This document shows positions 45,792 through 55,660 of a stretch of 64,000 bases of DNA, in pieces. Under the pieces are notes generated by a model that made no database searches, was not told where the DNA came from, and worked only from the letters and a program-made list of their open reading frames with translations. The position numbers were made by a program, and so were the translations under genes. The stretch is from Ascidiimonas meishanensis (GTDB taxonomy: Bacteria; Bacteroidota; Bacteroidia; Flavobacteriales; Flavobacteriaceae), in contig NZ_JBBEXD010000006.1 of NCBI RefSeq assembly GCF_037782385.1, positions 186,001-250,000 on the forward strand, written 5' to 3'. How positions within the stretch are numbered: position 1 is the first letter of the stretch; each line of letters starts with the position of its first letter.

Positions 45792-45942
45792 TAACACTAT
45801 AAAATACGTATAAGATACCAAAAAACCAACAGGGTTTTCCACCCTTTTTTTTAAGGATAAACACCCGGGAGAAAGCGTGTTTTTCCTCTTTAAAACAACC
45901 ACAGCTAAGAGTAACTTTAGATTATCATTTAACCTTATAATT

Positions 45943-46238
45943 AACGTCAGTTCTACGTAAACAAGAATTAAAATCGATTTCGAAATTGTCTTTTTCCGCA
46001 GTATAACAAGGTTTTCCGTTAAGAATTTTTGAAGCCTTGGAGAAAATTTAGGAAAGCCTTGTGGTTTTGTCCACTTTCTGGATAAAAATACCTTGGAAAA
46101 AGTGTCTTTTCTTTTGGTTCGTTTTCTTTGGACAAGCAAAGAAAATGAACTTAAAAATCTAAAAAGAAGATTGTTAAATTAAAATAGTGTGAAAAAATTT
46201 AAATTATATTTTATGGAAGTTATATCGAACTCACATTA
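45943..46238 (+). repeat. MITE-like element R4 (about 296 bp)
   Basis: Left end TAACGTCAGTTCTAC, right end reading inwards TAATGTGAGTTCGAT: imperfect terminal inverted repeats agreeing at about 12 of 15. The ~170-bp core is nearly identical to R3 at 35436-35732 and in the same orientation; the right third matches R1/R2 instead (ATATTTTATGGAAGTTAT). R3 and R4 flank a 10.2-kb segment with the two unknown genes and the hsd locus. Confidence 0.75.
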
Positions 46239-46460
46239 ATTAAGTTTCCACAGTTCTTAAAATAATACCTCAAGAGAGAGGCTAATGCTATAGAACGCCG
46301 GCTACTTAAAACTAAAGATCAACACCCAATTGGTGTCTTCTTTTAAAGAAGTAATTCCTGCTAGCATAACCTTATGTATGCAATAGGGGTCAATTTAACC
46401 ATTCATGTGTCTTGGTTGGCTGTGTACACAGTTTGCCCTCGCACTTTTAAACCATAAACG

Positions 46461-49400
46461 ATGGACGATAGTAAACTCGCTGCCAAAATTGCCGAACTCA
46501 CTTCAAATTTAATAGCCAAAGAAGCGTATGACCAAGAGCAACTAACGGCCTTGAAACGCGTGGCGGTATTCAATATAAAAAAGGGGCTGCAAAAAAACAC
46601 TCTGGCACCCAGTGGCATTACAGAATTAAACATCAAACAGGAGCTGGAAGATACGGCAGCATTTGAAATTAAAGACCCTAAACTAAAGAAGCTTAAGGCA
46701 AAGAAGATCCCAGACTTAAGCAAGTATGTGAAGGAAAATCTGGCTTTTAAATACAAAAGGAAAGAGCGCATTCCGGTATTTGAATCCAGAAGTGTAGAAG
46801 CCCGCTTACCCATCAATTTGAATCCCGCAGCCGAAGAGTGGCGTTGGAATCAAGTACGGTCTGAGGCGTTGGGCCCCTTTCTTACCGAGCAAGGGCAGCA
46901 GTATTGGTTTGATTTATATACCTATGATAAAAAGCTCACCGTTCGCTCTAAAGCAGACGGCCTTGCACAGTTTTTATTTTCCAATGCACGCAGAAGAAAG
47001 TGGCAGACGGCACTCAATAATACCAAATCTGTTGCGCTTGCTGCCGGCCATGTTTGGATAAACAGCAAAATGCTCTCCGCAAGCGCTGCCACTAATTCTT
47101 ATGTGGGCTTTAACATTAAAGGGGGCACTTTTAGCATTAGCAATAGCAATGAATTCAATGGCGATTTTCTAGATTTTTCCGGAGCCTTTACGGGGAGCTT
47201 AACCCTGGAGCTGGTGCAACCCAAACCCAGCCTTACTTCCTTTGAAGGTTGCGAGGCAGGGCAAAAAAGCAAATTTGAATACCCCAAACAGTTAAAGTGG
47301 GTTTGGAAAAACGGCCAGTTAAAAGAACTGGTGGGTGAAAAAGGCACGCTAGACGGCTATGGGAATCAGATAGACTTTACAGATTTTCAATTGCCAGTAG
47401 TAGACAGATCTGATATTAACCACCTTTTTATCCCTTGTGAAGCGAGTAACAAAGTATGGAACGCCCATTTTGAAAATAGTAAGCTATTTAAAGCAAAAGG
47501 AAGCGCCGCCATCAAGGAGGCCTATTTGGCGCTCCCCATGGTCACGGTAACTACACCTTCCACGCTTGGAGAACCCGCTAATAGTGGGGGGTGGGTGATG
47601 AAGCTTTCTTCAGAACTGGAGTGCACCTGGATTGGGAGCCAGAAAGAACAACCCGTTGCGCTGCCACAAGAGCCTTTGATTTTTGTATACCCAAACGCCT
47701 TTTTATTCCATAGCCCAAAAACAAGCATTGACAACAGTTCTCAAAAAAATATAAAGCAAAAATACAGCTGCTGGAACATACAGGCAGACCTTCCCGGGCG
47801 AGTACCTTTTGAGCTTCAATACAAGCACTTATTTTCCTTGTACTACTATTGCCATGCAGAAGATGGCGAAACACTAGCCGCAACCTGTGAAGGCAAGGCA
47901 AAAGTAGACCGCCCAATGCTCGCACAAGGAAACCCAATTCAACTAAAAGAGTTGATGACAGGGATGGTGTTCTTTGCGTCTAAGGGAAATAAACTCCGTA
48001 TTTTTTCCTATTTAAACCATACAGATCCGGCTGCGCTAATTAGTGGCAAACGTGATTTACTGACTCTAAAAAATGCGCTGCTGGCCATTACAAGACCGTA
48101 TGCCCTTATGTTGAAAGGCACCTTGAATTCGTCCAATCCAAACGAAATAGAAAAGGGCACTATGAGCCTGTTTTTAGGCTTAGACAGATGGAAGCCTATA
48201 CTTCCAGACCCCTATGTGAGTAATTTACAAGGTGGCTGGGGAGGCAGGAAACCCGTAGTTACCAACAGGCTTACTAATGAAGGAATTCATATTTCAACCA
48301 ACAATGTAAGTGCGGCCTTAGTGGGCAGTATTGAATGGGAGAAACCCAGCGCTCCAGTACTAAAATTTCTTGGGCAACTGCCTTTAAGAAGTGGGGTAGG
48401 GATTAGAACTAAAAGTGAAGCCAGCATTCAGCCAACTTACCTGAAAATAGGTAAAAATGAACTCCAGAATGCCAAAGAACATACCATAGATGATGATAAA
48501 AAGAAAGACCAAGAAAATATAGACAGGCCTTTTGATCAAATCCATGAAAGGTTAATAGGTTGGAAACTGCTGGACGTATCTACCAATATGGATTTAATAG
48601 GGGTTTCTGTGAGTCCGCTGTTTTCCAGAGAAGGCAAGCCCAATATAACCCGTCTGGAGACTGGTGAAGCTGCGATGCTCAATACGGGGCTGGCTCCCAC
48701 AGCAAGCCATATGCTGGTAAAAGACTTAGCCATGCACACCCCATTGTCTATGGTAAATGTATTCACCTTGCCACAGGTACAATGGGAACCGGTGAGAACC
48801 CTGCCGGAAGACCAAAATGAAGTGCTCTTTGGCTGGTATCCTGAGAATCTCTCTTCGGCAGATGACGGCGGGCCTACACACCTTATAGGAACGAGCCAGG
48901 TGCTAACACCCATCATACCAGATATAGTAGCCCAGCAAATTAGGGATTCTTTTGATAGTGGTCATGAAGCGCTAGCCTTAACAACATTAGCATTTGGGCT
49001 CAAAGTTGCTATGAATTTGACACCTCAAGAAGCTGTAAATAGAAATGCAGATGCGATAGATTTTATACAACCCTCATTTCCAGATAAGAAAATGACGGGC
49101 GGCATACAAGTACAATTAAGTGCTGAAGCTGGCAACCCAAAGAATACTTCTCCATCTCCTGGTTTTAAAGGCCTCATGGCACAGTCTCTTAATGGATATG
49201 AATTGAGCACCGGCACCCCTTTAGGACTTAGCGTGCTAGGTGCCACACTGCAATCTGATGCGTCTGTTGAGACCCAGTTTAATAAAGAGTTTTCTGGATC
49301 AGGCACCAATCCGTTTGTGCCCGTTACTCGCTTTGACATTTCAGGATATGGCGGTTCTAATTATAGTGAATGGGAAAACGAAGCCGCACTAGCTTCTATA

Positions 49401-51509
49401 GGGAAGGTTAAATTTAATATTAATGTAGGGCGTACCGCCTTGGAAGTGGTGAAGTTTGTTTCCAAAATATATCCATGGGGTACAACGGTAACACGCTCCG
49501 TAACTATAGAGCGGCGCAGTGGCGGCGGGGTGATTAGAAAAGATAGCGGCTGGCAACCAAACCAGACAGGGATTCTTGATTTTAGGGCAAAGCCGGCAAT
49601 TCCAAACAACCCCTATACTTTTAGTCCGGGGGTATTTAGAGGGTGTTTTGATTTGGTAAATATTAGGCCCGCATCAGATGAGATTATCACTTTTACAGAT
49701 CCTGCTAATGGAAATAATGTAGAATTGGCACCCGTTTATTTTGATGCCAACATTAAGCTGGAAGGTCAGGAATCTGATAAAATAGTATCTACAGGAATTT
49801 TAGGCTTTATACAGTTGGCACCCAAACCAGATGCCACCGTTAATCCGTGGATGCCGCAATTGTTGTCTACCCGGGCGTTTCAAGAATTGATAGAACAACA
49901 AGGGCCTATAGGTGGGCCCATTGATACCATTCTTGAGGTGGGTAATGCGGGTTTAAAGTTTCGCGCTACACGCTTTGAGGTAGATGTTACAGACAATGCA
50001 GGCACAACCAACTTTATAGGTGTGGTGCGCGGTCAACCTTTATTGCCAAACAATGGTTCGTGGTCTGTAGTTAAAATGGCTGCGCCAGGCAATCTGGCAG
50101 ATCCGCAGGAAGCTACTACCACAGATATCTCAAAAGGAACCCCGTTGCTTTTAGCAAATAATTGGTTGCCACCAGTAGACATGAATATGAATGTAAGCGC
50201 ACCAAGCGGGCGGTATAGGTTTATAGATCCTACCGATCTATTTGCAGCCCAACCGCGATATGATTATTGTTTTATGCAAAATACCGGCTCTCAATCTTTC
50301 TTATTCAGACGTCCGGAAATTGCATTTGGTATGAAGGAAATCCTTTCCAATTTACCTCCCGCTTTTGCAGATCCTTTTGCGATGATGACTAGTAAGGGGG
50401 CTTTTCCGCCTGTGGCAAATGCTATTGTGGCACCCAACGCTAATTTTAAATTACTAACACAAAGCAATACCAACCAACTAAAACTAAACCAAGACGTTAA
50501 CCTTAATAACCCGAGATCACCATTAATATTAAGCAAAGATGGGGTGGATGAGATTTTGATTGAATATGCCGATTCAAAACTGAGGTTGCGCATAGGTTAT
50601 GACGACTGGAGTGTGACCTTAGATAAATTTGTTATTTGGACCAGTCTCATGGGTATTGAACGATTTTCTGGAGTAGAATACAATTTGGTTGCAGATAATC
50701 AAACTTCTCCAAAATTAGTAAACAACTCTTCTTTCCTTAAAAAAGAAATTCAGGACGCATTGCGCTTCTTACCGGGTATGGGAGATTCAAGAGATGTACC
50801 CACCATAGAATTGGGTATGACCAATGCCAAGCACGAAGTGAAGGTGCATACCAGTTTTTCCTGTAAGATTGATTTCCTGAAAGGAAAAGTAAAATGTCTT
50901 CCGGGATCTGAACCAAAAAAATCTGATGGAGGAGAATTTTCTGGAAACACACAAGAACTATGGCTCAAATTTAAAGGAAGCGTAGGCGTAGATTCTGTTA
51001 AAGATACCTCTCTAGGCACCTGGGAAGCATTTTTTGGTGCTACAGTAGGGGCAGAACTCCAAGGAAAAATTCCAATTTCCGGCCCCATATTTATGGTACT
51101 AGGCTTAATGGCCGAGGTAGCCTTAAGATCTGCAGCGAGCCCTACCACCGGAACTACTGAGGTAAACTTCAAATCCCTGTCCATTGCCGCTTATGTAGGC
51201 GTAGGAGTAGGGGGCTCCATAGGGCCATTTTCTGCCAATGCATTTATAGCCGCAGGTATTGTATTTGTCTATGAAAATGATACGGCAAAATTAGGAGGAC
51301 TGGTAAGATTGGAGGCCAATGTAGATCTTAAGATCGTGCAGGTTAACATATTTGCCGAACTCAAAGGGGTAGTATACAAAGGAGATTATGAAGGCGAAAC
51401 AAATGTAGACCTTATTGATGCTACCGGCACCGTAGGCGTTAATGTTTCCATTCTCTTTGTCTTTAGTATCAAGGCATCCTATGCTTATATAACCACTCAA
51501 AAACTATAG
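46461..51509 (+). CDS. Giant protein of unknown function (1682 residues), first of a pair
   Basis: No signal peptide, no recognisable enzyme motif. N-terminus (1-120) is charged and helical; ~130-1300 is a long mixed beta region with many Trp/Pro/Gly turns (EEWRWNQVRSEALG, SLFLGLDRWKPILPDPYVSN, GYGGSNYSEWENEAALASIG, NPWMPQLLSTRAFQELIEQQ); ~1350-1450 contains FGMKEILSNLPPAFADPFAMM; and the last ~180 residues form Gly/Ala-rich amphipathic beta strands (AAYVGVGVGGSIGPFSANAFIAAGIVFVYE), a possible barrel- or shell-like domain. The coding DNA is visibly GC-richer than its surroundings. Seventeen bases separate it from the second giant gene. I do not recognise the family. Confidence 0.75.
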   Translation: MDDSKLAAKIAELTSNLIAKEAYDQEQLTALKRVAVFNIKKGLQKNTLAPSGITELNIKQELEDTAAFEIKDPKLKKLKAKKIPDLSKYVKENLAFKYKRKERIPVFESRSVEARLPINLNPAAEEWRWNQVRSEALGPFLTEQGQQYWFDLYTYDKKLTVRSKADGLAQFLFSNARRRKWQTALNNTKSVALAAGHVWINSKMLSASAATNSYVGFNIKGGTFSISNSNEFNGDFLDFSGAFTGSLTLELVQPKPSLTSFEGCEAGQKSKFEYPKQLKWVWKNGQLKELVGEKGTLDGYGNQIDFTDFQLPVVDRSDINHLFIPCEASNKVWNAHFENSKLFKAKGSAAIKEAYLALPMVTVTTPSTLGEPANSGGWVMKLSSELECTWIGSQKEQPVALPQEPLIFVYPNAFLFHSPKTSIDNSSQKNIKQKYSCWNIQADLPGRVPFELQYKHLFSLYYYCHAEDGETLAATCEGKAKVDRPMLAQGNPIQLKELMTGMVFFASKGNKLRIFSYLNHTDPAALISGKRDLLTLKNALLAITRPYALMLKGTLNSSNPNEIEKGTMSLFLGLDRWKPILPDPYVSNLQGGWGGRKPVVTNRLTNEGIHISTNNVSAALVGSIEWEKPSAPVLKFLGQLPLRSGVGIRTKSEASIQPTYLKIGKNELQNAKEHTIDDDKKKDQENIDRPFDQIHERLIGWKLLDVSTNMDLIGVSVSPLFSREGKPNITRLETGEAAMLNTGLAPTASHMLVKDLAMHTPLSMVNVFTLPQVQWEPVRTLPEDQNEVLFGWYPENLSSADDGGPTHLIGTSQVLTPIIPDIVAQQIRDSFDSGHEALALTTLAFGLKVAMNLTPQEAVNRNADAIDFIQPSFPDKKMTGGIQVQLSAEAGNPKNTSPSPGFKGLMAQSLNGYELSTGTPLGLSVLGATLQSDASVETQFNKEFSGSGTNPFVPVTRFDISGYGGSNYSEWENEAALASIGKVKFNINVGRTALEVVKFVSKIYPWGTTVTRSVTIERRSGGGVIRKDSGWQPNQTGILDFRAKPAIPNNPYTFSPGVFRGCFDLVNIRPASDEIITFTDPANGNNVELAPVYFDANIKLEGQESDKIVSTGILGFIQLAPKPDATVNPWMPQLLSTRAFQELIEQQGPIGGPIDTILEVGNAGLKFRATRFEVDVTDNAGTTNFIGVVRGQPLLPNNGSWSVVKMAAPGNLADPQEATTTDISKGTPLLLANNWLPPVDMNMNVSAPSGRYRFIDPTDLFAAQPRYDYCFMQNTGSQSFLFRRPEIAFGMKEILSNLPPAFADPFAMMTSKGAFPPVANAIVAPNANFKLLTQSNTNQLKLNQDVNLNNPRSPLILSKDGVDEILIEYADSKLRLRIGYDDWSVTLDKFVIWTSLMGIERFSGVEYNLVADNQTSPKLVNNSSFLKKEIQDALRFLPGMGDSRDVPTIELGMTNAKHEVKVHTSFSCKIDFLKGKVKCLPGSEPKKSDGGEFSGNTQELWLKFKGSVGVDSVKDTSLGTWEAFFGATVGAELQGKIPISGPIFMVLGLMAEVALRSAASPTTGTTEVNFKSLSIAAYVGVGVGGSIGPFSANAFIAAGIVFVYENDTAKLGGLVRLEANVDLKIVQVNIFAELKGVVYKGDYEGETNVDLIDATGTVGVNVSILFVFSIKASYAYITTQKL

Positions 51510-51526
51510 TTAAAAAAAATAATATC

Positions 51527-54500
51527 ATGGCTCTAATACCTTCAAAATTAACATTAGCTCCTTATCTACAAAGATGGGATGCAGACACCAATACATTATA
51601 TTTTAACGTACTGGTAATGCCCACCGGGAATCCGTTGCAACCGCTTGGCACTAGCTTGCCTGTTGCCGATAAAGGACCCGCTTTTGCCAATGCCAATTTA
51701 CATTTTGATGTACGCATCTCAGACCAATGGCAACAGTTGCCAGATATGACGAATTTTGATTTTCAGCAAACGCTGAGTCCTGCCATGCCGCTCCATAGGC
51801 CCGCCATCTGCAATACTTTAAAAAGCCAATTTAATATTACACAGCAGGAAGAAGTGATGGTACGTAAAAAAGAGCTTATGATTCGTAAACATTTAATGAA
51901 GACGTATACAGAGTCTTTTGCATTTGTTTCGCCAAAAACAACATTGGCATTTACAGATGATACGTATCAATGCCTACTAAATTGCCCACCTAAGAATCCA
52001 CCAACTCCTGTCTTACCAGACGATTCTGTAAGCTGGGCAGAGGCGTTTTCTTTTGTGATAAGACAGCCAAAGTTAGCCCAAGAATTGGGATTGGTATATA
52101 CATTAGAAGTACCGCTTCCCAACGCACAATTATTGAAAAACGGCGGTTGGATTTTTATCAGTCTTGATGCTGCCAGCGACTATCACCATTTGTTAGGGAC
52201 TCCCAATTTTCTAAAAGCATACGCGAGTAGAATTCCCGCCCTGAATAGTAATCGGCCATTATTTACGCCGGTTCTTTTTCCAGTAGCCAATGGGGTACCA
52301 CTTGCCGGGAATTTTGATGATGCCTTTTTAGAATACGCCACGTTTAATGATGGATTTGCAAAAATAGTTCATGGAGGTCAAGCAAAGAATAGAAACCATT
52401 TAGAAGAAAAAGAACAACCAGGCTTTTCTCCTCTAAGGGAAGAAGGAGTACAATTGGGTTGGGACGATGAAGATCTGGTAGTGGCACAAAACAGACAGAT
52501 GAGTGTAGATCCGGAAACCCTTGCACAGCAGGTGGAAGCACCCATGGGCGTAGTAGGTTACCGAATTGATGTTAGAGAAAAAAACACCACAACATGGCAT
52601 TCTTTAAATAAAGTGGCTACCGATTCTTTGCTTTATGCAGGACAAAATTTTGGGGCTGTTGCCTGGGAGTCTAGAGTAGAAGTGGCACCTGCTGCTATTG
52701 GAGAGCAATTTTGGTTGCCCTCTTATTTTGCAAGATGGAAAGGAGGTTCTATAGTAGTTACAGACGCAGATGACTTGTTGTTATTAAACGGTCAAACCCG
52801 TACAACACCCCTGTATTATAAGTCTGTAGATGCACAAGATGTACCCTTAAAGTATGGTACAGCCTATGAATTTAGAGTGCGAATGGTAGATACCACCAAT
52901 GGGGGACCCACCGTGATGGATGAAGCCATTGTACCTGGGGATGCACCCATCAGTAAAATTAATTTTAAAAGATTTGTGCCACCAGGGGAGGTGACTTGGC
53001 CAGAAACCGACTTTAGTCCTGAGGATGCTAGCGTATCCTTATACAATATTTCCAGACCGCGCATGGGCATCCCACAAGCATTGTATACGCAGGTTACCAA
53101 TGTGAGAAGTGATTTATTGACGCAACAGCAAGCGAATATTGGTAAAAGCGGAGCCGACTTAAGCGAACCAACTATTTTTGATCCAGATACGCCTACTTTG
53201 TCCATACGTGTATTGGTAAGAACGCCAGATTTTGATCCTACGGCGCAAGAGGCAGATGAAGAAGGATATATGCTCTGGTACCAGACTACCCGAGATTTTC
53301 CACTAAATCCCAAGCTGCCTTTGCCATTACAACTAAGTTTTGTAGATACTCCACGATTGAGCGATTTAGACATAGTAGCATTTAGCGATCCTGGTTCGGC
53401 AACGCTACAGCTCCCTACTGCAAGAGATATTAAAATAGAGTTGCAAGCTTTAGGCACCAATGATCTCAATTATTTTGGTAGCGAGCAAGCCCGAAGAGGA
53501 ACCATATCAGATATTAAGTTGCATAAAATAGCGACTGCAGAAAATGATTTTATTTTACCTCAAACACCACAAGACACCTTAAGATCTGTCTATTTGCAAG
53601 GCAGTTCACTTGAAAATGACTTGCAGCCAACGGCTACCGTACTGCAAAATGAATCTTTACCGGTACTGGTACAACGCCTTGCCGGTGCAACAGGTCTGGT
53701 GGCAAATGATACTACGCTACTCATGCCACCGGGAGAACGAGGAATCTTTGGGTGCTCTAAAGAACTCAACCATTATTTACCGGCTAACAATAGCAGTCTG
53801 GTACTTATGGGGGTTAGTGAATTGTCTAATCAGTGGATCAATATGTTACATTGGAAAATAAATCGCGATTGGACTTGGAAAGGATTTGCGAATCCAGTTT
53901 TTGAAGTTACCCGTAGGATTCAATTAAACGGAAATTCTTTTGAGGTGATAGAAAAGGTGGGAAGTGTGCGAATGATGCATGCAGTGACGCCACTGCTTGA
54001 TGCAGAATTACCCGCAGAGAAGGAACACTTTAGCTTTGTGTTTATGGATGCTTTTCAACCTCCATTAGGATTAAATGGCTTGCCTTATGAAGTGGAAGTG
54101 AGTTACTTTCTAACGGTGAATTTTGAAAATGGAGATCAACTTCAACTTGAGGTAGACAATCTTTTACCTATCACTACGCCACCAAAACAAATTCCAAAAG
54201 TGGCATCTGCGGGTATTGCCTTAAGTCCGTATGTAACTGGCGAAGCATATGCCAGCACAGGCAAACGAGGAAAAATGCTTTGGCTGGAATTTGAAGAAGC
54301 ACCAGTAGATGCACGAGATAATTTCTTTGTACGTGTCTTGGCACAAACGGCAGATCCAATGCTATTAGAACACCATCAATCGCTACCAGAGCCACATGGA
54401 TTTAAACAATGGGCGTTAGATCCTGAATGGGTACGCGTGATTTCTCCTGGACAATCTGATGACTCTGCAGGGCTCACCACTATGCAACGATTGATACCAG

Positions 54501-55216
54501 CAGCCGATTCTGACCGACATTTTTTAGTGCCTTTGCCATCTGGTACTTATCCTGATTCTCCCGAACTCTTTGGATTTTATACCTATGAGATTCGGGTAGG
54601 GCATGACAAAGGATCTGAAGACAATCCATTTTGGAGTACGGCTCAAGGTAGATTTGGTGCGGCCACCGTTTTACAAGGGGTACAGCATCCTTGCCCTACC
54701 ATGAGTTGCAGTGTGCATCGCGTGCCACATGGGGTGGTGGTCTCATCAAGCTATGCGAAGCCTTATCACCAAGGTAGAGACATCCAGGCCACACCACCCA
54801 ACACACAGATACATTATGTGCTATATGCAAGAGTCCATCAAGCAGATGGCAGCACCATGCGTAACATAGAGCTGGATAAAAGAGCAGGGCATTCTATAGA
54901 TCGTAAAAAAGCACTTCTCATTCAAAGTGAAATTGGCATCCAACTGGAACCGGACGTTTCAAATTCCATAGATGCCCAGAACCGCACCAACATTTTGCAA
55001 GCTCCCTTACAGGCGCATAGCATTTGGAGTCAAGATGAGATTTCAAATTTATTGACCGGGATGGGATTGCCAGAAGATACCCCGTTGAGCGTGCTGGGAA
55101 TAGAATTGTTACCAGAGCCTACCGGTTCTTTTGCCGATCCGCTAGGTGGTAATTTAGGGCAAGTTCGAATTTTGCGAACGTCTCCCTTGTATCCCATAGC
55201 TAGTATGTGTTGTTAA
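51527..55216 (+). CDS. Giant protein of unknown function (1229 residues), second of a pair
   Basis: No signal peptide. Opens with ALIPSKLTLAPYLQRWDADTNTLYFNVLVMPTGNPLQPL. A segment near residues 345-465 resembles a fibronectin-III-like domain (YRIDVREKNTTTWHSLNKV, YKSVDAQDVPLKYGTAYEFRVRMVDTTNGGP); further beta-rich stretches occur around 790-900 (NRDWTWKGFANPVFEVTRRIQLN, YEVEVSYFLTVNFENGD) and 1020-1110 (FYTYEIRVGHDKG). It ends in a Cys pair (MCC). Predominantly modular beta structure suggests an adhesive, structural or binding role. Coding DNA GC-richer than neighbours, as in the partner gene. Family unrecognised; tight spacing implies the two act together. Confidence 0.75.
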   Translation: MALIPSKLTLAPYLQRWDADTNTLYFNVLVMPTGNPLQPLGTSLPVADKGPAFANANLHFDVRISDQWQQLPDMTNFDFQQTLSPAMPLHRPAICNTLKSQFNITQQEEVMVRKKELMIRKHLMKTYTESFAFVSPKTTLAFTDDTYQCLLNCPPKNPPTPVLPDDSVSWAEAFSFVIRQPKLAQELGLVYTLEVPLPNAQLLKNGGWIFISLDAASDYHHLLGTPNFLKAYASRIPALNSNRPLFTPVLFPVANGVPLAGNFDDAFLEYATFNDGFAKIVHGGQAKNRNHLEEKEQPGFSPLREEGVQLGWDDEDLVVAQNRQMSVDPETLAQQVEAPMGVVGYRIDVREKNTTTWHSLNKVATDSLLYAGQNFGAVAWESRVEVAPAAIGEQFWLPSYFARWKGGSIVVTDADDLLLLNGQTRTTPLYYKSVDAQDVPLKYGTAYEFRVRMVDTTNGGPTVMDEAIVPGDAPISKINFKRFVPPGEVTWPETDFSPEDASVSLYNISRPRMGIPQALYTQVTNVRSDLLTQQQANIGKSGADLSEPTIFDPDTPTLSIRVLVRTPDFDPTAQEADEEGYMLWYQTTRDFPLNPKLPLPLQLSFVDTPRLSDLDIVAFSDPGSATLQLPTARDIKIELQALGTNDLNYFGSEQARRGTISDIKLHKIATAENDFILPQTPQDTLRSVYLQGSSLENDLQPTATVLQNESLPVLVQRLAGATGLVANDTTLLMPPGERGIFGCSKELNHYLPANNSSLVLMGVSELSNQWINMLHWKINRDWTWKGFANPVFEVTRRIQLNGNSFEVIEKVGSVRMMHAVTPLLDAELPAEKEHFSFVFMDAFQPPLGLNGLPYEVEVSYFLTVNFENGDQLQLEVDNLLPITTPPKQIPKVASAGIALSPYVTGEAYASTGKRGKMLWLEFEEAPVDARDNFFVRVLAQTADPMLLEHHQSLPEPHGFKQWALDPEWVRVISPGQSDDSAGLTTMQRLIPAADSDRHFLVPLPSGTYPDSPELFGFYTYEIRVGHDKGSEDNPFWSTAQGRFGAATVLQGVQHPCPTMSCSVHRVPHGVVVSSSYAKPYHQGRDIQATPPNTQIHYVLYARVHQADGSTMRNIELDKRAGHSIDRKKALLIQSEIGIQLEPDVSNSIDAQNRTNILQAPLQAHSIWSQDEISNLLTGMGLPEDTPLSVLGIELLPEPTGSFADPLGGNLGQVRILRTSPLYPIASMCC

Positions 55217-55660
55217 AGAGGCATTTGTAGTGAACGATTGGGGCTGTAGGTTATGCAAACGCGTATAAAAGAAAGGATACCTTATTGCTGTTTTGTCTTT
55301 TTTTAGAAGGTATAAAAGCGTACCTCATATTTAAGGTGAGTAAGAAGTAAATAAGAATTAAAAATCGAGTTCAAAATTGCCTTTTCTTTTGGTTTGTTTT
55401 CTGAACCCTGAGTGGAGCCAATGGGTGAAGAAGCAAAGAAAATGAATGTAAGTAATTCATTTAGAGAGTAATACTGCTCTTTCAAACAGTCATTGCGAGT
55501 CGCTAAGCGACGAAGCAATCTCATACACTGTTTTATCATAGAAATCAGGTTTACTACTAAAAACGCATTTATAGCTAATCCTATAAAATAGCAAAAGCCT
55601 ACCCGAGGTGGGTAGGCTTTTGTATGAATTGTATGATGATTGGTTCAACAGCTATGTAAC
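55217..55660. other. 444-bp convergent intergenic region with repeats
   Basis: Lies between the + strand giant gene and the - strand tyrosinase gene. Holds a degenerate dispersed repeat (about 55330-55445, with TCTTTTGGTTTGTTTTCTGA and AGCAAAGAAAATGAATG), a REP-like palindrome (CATTGCGAGTCGCTAAGCGACGAAGCAATC, 55492-55521, given in two halves around AGTCGCT/AGCGAC), and a terminator at 55592-55622. Confidence 0.7.
55592..55622 (-). terminator. Bidirectional intrinsic terminator of tyrosinase gene 1
   Basis: CAAAAGCCTACCC and GGGTAGGCTTTTG form a perfect 13-bp stem with a 5-nt loop, flanked by A-rich and T-rich ends so it can stop transcription from both the giant-gene operon and the tyrosinase gene. 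Confidence 0.9.

Larger units (their letters stand above)
45393..46460. other. 1068-bp non-coding region with three dispersed repeats
   Basis: Contains, in order, a partial repeat (45394-45500), a second (45547-45791) and the full MITE-like element R4 (45943-46238). Open frames on the minus strand here are within the repeats and read the same low-complexity peptide in every copy, so they are not counted as genes. Between 46239 and 46460, only a weak hairpin (AACACCCAATTGGTGT with TTCTTTT, 46321-46344) was seen. Confidence 0.65.

Noticed and set aside
45663..46139. 158-residue minus-strand frame (and the similar 89-residue one at 35397-35666)
   Set aside because: Both read the same basic peptide because they lie in the MITE-like elements R3/R4. 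Low-complexity, no start context, and frames break between copies.
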